Shown here piece by piece: positions 62,747 through 64,000 of a stretch of DNA of 64,000 nt. Origin of the DNA: Candidatus Zymogenaceae bacterium (GTDB taxonomy: Bacteria > Desulfobacterota > Zymogenia > Zymogenales > Zymogenaceae); contig JAFGFE010000046.1 of NCBI GenBank assembly GCA_016931225.1, positions 1 through 64,000 on the forward strand, written 5' to 3'. Positions within the stretch are counted from its first letter, which is position 1. Each line of letters begins with the position of its first letter. Both the position numbers and the translations under genes were made by a program. The notes beneath the pieces were generated by a model. That model was not told where the DNA came from. It was given only the letters and a program-made list of their open reading frames with translations, and did no database searches.

Positions 62747-64000
62747 ATGAAACGTCGTACCATCACAGCAATGATCCTGGCATGTGCCCTGCTCCTTTTC
62801 GGATCGATCGCTCACGCAGAGGACGGTCCCGCCGCATCGATCACCATCGGCTGGATCATGGAGTGCCAGGGACTGGGAGATAACGGATACAACGATATTA
62901 TCGACAGCGCCCTGACAGACCTGGAAAAAGAGACCGGGGTGACCGTCATCCGCACCCCCCGCATGGACCTCTTCACCGATCAGGCCCTCTACGATCTGCT
63001 CAATGTGGACGTGGATGTGATCATCACATCGGACGAGGGTGGACTCAACGGAGCCGTCAGCGAAGCGGCCCGTTCCAATCCCGACATCTCGTTTATCATC
63101 CTCGGGGCGGAAGGCGCGCCGTTGATGAACCTGGCCTCGGTTATCTTCGAGGAAAATGAGGTGGGCTACATGGCGGGATTCATCGCGGGCACCATCACCG
63201 ATACCAAGAGCGTCGGTTTTGTGGGCGGCGCCCCCTTCGAATCCATCCTTCGGACAGAGCGGGGATTCGTCGCAGGTGTGGCGGACGCCGATCCATCGGT
63301 TGATGTCGCGGTGGAGTACGTTGGAGAGCAGGGCGACGCCACGGGTCTCTATGACCAGGAGAAGATCAAAGCGGCGAGCCTTCGCATTGCGGGCTCCGGG
63401 GCCGACGTGCTGTTCGCCGCCGCAGGCTCCGGGGCCGTGGGGACGATCTACGGCGCCGAACGGATGGACGTCTGCGCTATCGGCGTCGATCATGACATGG
63501 AGTCCCTTGCCCCCAATACCGTATCGTCCTCTGTGATATACCGCTACGACGTGCCGGTGAAGATGCTCATTGAGGACATCATTCACGGAACCTTTTCCGG
63601 CGGCATATACACGATGGGATTTGAAAACGGCGGCCTTGACATCGCGGACCCGGGAAGCTCCGTAACCGCGTCCGAGGCGGCGAAAATCAAAGATCGGGCT
63701 CGCCTTTTGGCCGGCGGTAAAATCGATGTGCCCGATTATCTTGATGAGCGACGAGGCAACACGATCGTCGTCACCCATCGCATCAATCACCCCCCCTATG
63801 AATTTCTCGACGATAAGGGGAACTCCACCGGATATCTCATCGACGTGATGGAGGAGATCGGAAGCCGGATGGGCAGGGAGGTGATTTTCAAATCCTTCAC
63901 CGAGGCGCGTATCGAATCGGGACTGGAAACAAGCCGCTCCGACATAGAGCCGATGATAATGCTGGATGAGGAGCGGACCAAGTCCTACCTCATTTCGGCG
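62747..64000 (+). CDS. BMP/PnrA-like domain fused to an SBP family 3 domain (partial)
   Basis: At least 418 residues, open to the window end. Signal peptide (ITAMILACALLLFGSIAHA). First domain (about 28-320) matches BMP/PnrA nucleoside-binding lipoproteins: GWIMECQGLGDNGYNDI, NEVGYMAGFIAG, SVGFVGGAPFESILRTERGF and VLFAAAGSGAVGTIY; no lipobox Cys. A second domain starts near 340 with IVVTHRINHPPYEFLDDKGN, then STGYLIDVMEEIG, as in SBP family 3. Such paired sensors usually head histidine kinases or cyclases, so an output domain probably lies beyond the window. GGAGGACAT precedes the start. Confidence 0.85.
   Translation, partial: MKRRTITAMILACALLLFGSIAHAEDGPAASITIGWIMECQGLGDNGYNDIIDSALTDLEKETGVTVIRTPRMDLFTDQALYDLLNVDVDVIITSDEGGLNGAVSEAARSNPDISFIILGAEGAPLMNLASVIFEENEVGYMAGFIAGTITDTKSVGFVGGAPFESILRTERGFVAGVADADPSVDVAVEYVGEQGDATGLYDQEKIKAASLRIAGSGADVLFAAAGSGAVGTIYGAERMDVCAIGVDHDMESLAPNTVSSSVIYRYDVPVKMLIEDIIHGTFSGGIYTMGFENGGLDIADPGSSVTASEAAKIKDRARLLAGGKIDVPDYLDERRGNTIVVTHRINHPPYEFLDDKGNSTGYLIDVMEEIGSRMGREVIFKSFTEARIESGLETSRSDIEPMIMLDEERTKSYLISA

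Overview
The window is a bacterial chromosome segment of moderately high G+C with dense gene packing, ordinary Shine-Dalgarno starts and many intrinsic terminators. Gene content suggests an anaerobe, most likely Desulfobacterota (former Deltaproteobacteria): several acyl-CoA ligases, acyl-CoA dehydrogenase, ADP-forming acyl-CoA synthetase alpha subunit, an HgcAB-like corrinoid protein, iron-sulfur flavoproteins, a two-CW protein, and a deoxynucleoside kinase next to panBCD. This placement is inferred from gene content only. No rRNA, tRNA, CRISPR array or insertion sequence was recognised.

Layout. 1-6.8 kb: V4R-domain protein, DUF389 membrane protein, SRPBCC protein, thioesterase, nitroreductase, and a PadR-regulated tandem flavodoxin/iron-sulfur flavoprotein. 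6.8-9.5 kb: an HgcA-HgcB-like fusion with its SAM-methyltransferase partner (CpaM-like) and a crotonase. 9.6-14.6 kb: VOC protein, class-III aminotransferase, citrate synthase, acyl-CoA ligase. 14.7-22.4 kb: a minus-strand operon that reads as a RiPP (ribosomally made, modified peptide) cluster: nucleotidyltransferase, two PqqD-like leader binders, two radical SAM/SPASM enzymes, an HprK-like kinase, a 90-residue Cys-rich precursor, a Ser/His S26-type protease and an adenylate-forming enzyme. 22.7-29.1 kb: plus-strand acyl-CoA metabolism, a TetR regulator, DUF3795, DUF4332 and LysM proteins. 29.4-32.6 kb: TauE/SafE exporter and an ArsR/permease/thioredoxin-like locus with two matching operators. 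33.1-38.6 kb: acyl-CoA ligase, mscL, an arsR remnant, an AT-rich pentapeptide-repeat/channel gene and a LecA-like secreted protein. 38.9-42 kb: panD, panC, panB and dNK. 42.2-50.4 kb: an NlpC/P60 lipoprotein, M18 aminopeptidase and a polar amino-acid ABC system with two binding proteins and a UspA protein. 50.7-53.5 kb: proS with two chagasin-like proteins. 53.6-60.9 kb: two-CW protein, YbjQ, and a compact operon running from a Gld-type ABC exporter to rpoZ and yacG. 61.4-64 kb: a probably leaderless radical SAM gene and a BMP-SBP3 fusion cut by the window end.

The most unusual system is the RiPP cluster. The precursor carries six cysteines spaced 10 or 11 residues apart, each followed by Gly at +3, so the core is six tandem C-x-x-G units. 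Two leader-binding proteins and two radical SAM enzymes suggest repeated crosslinking of these units; the kinase, nucleotidyltransferase, protease and ligase suggest further tailoring and leader removal. No exporter is present. Second in interest is the HgcAB-like fusion, which keeps the cap-helix Cys of the mercury-methylation protein HgcA but departs from it in the following residues and in its first ferredoxin motif.
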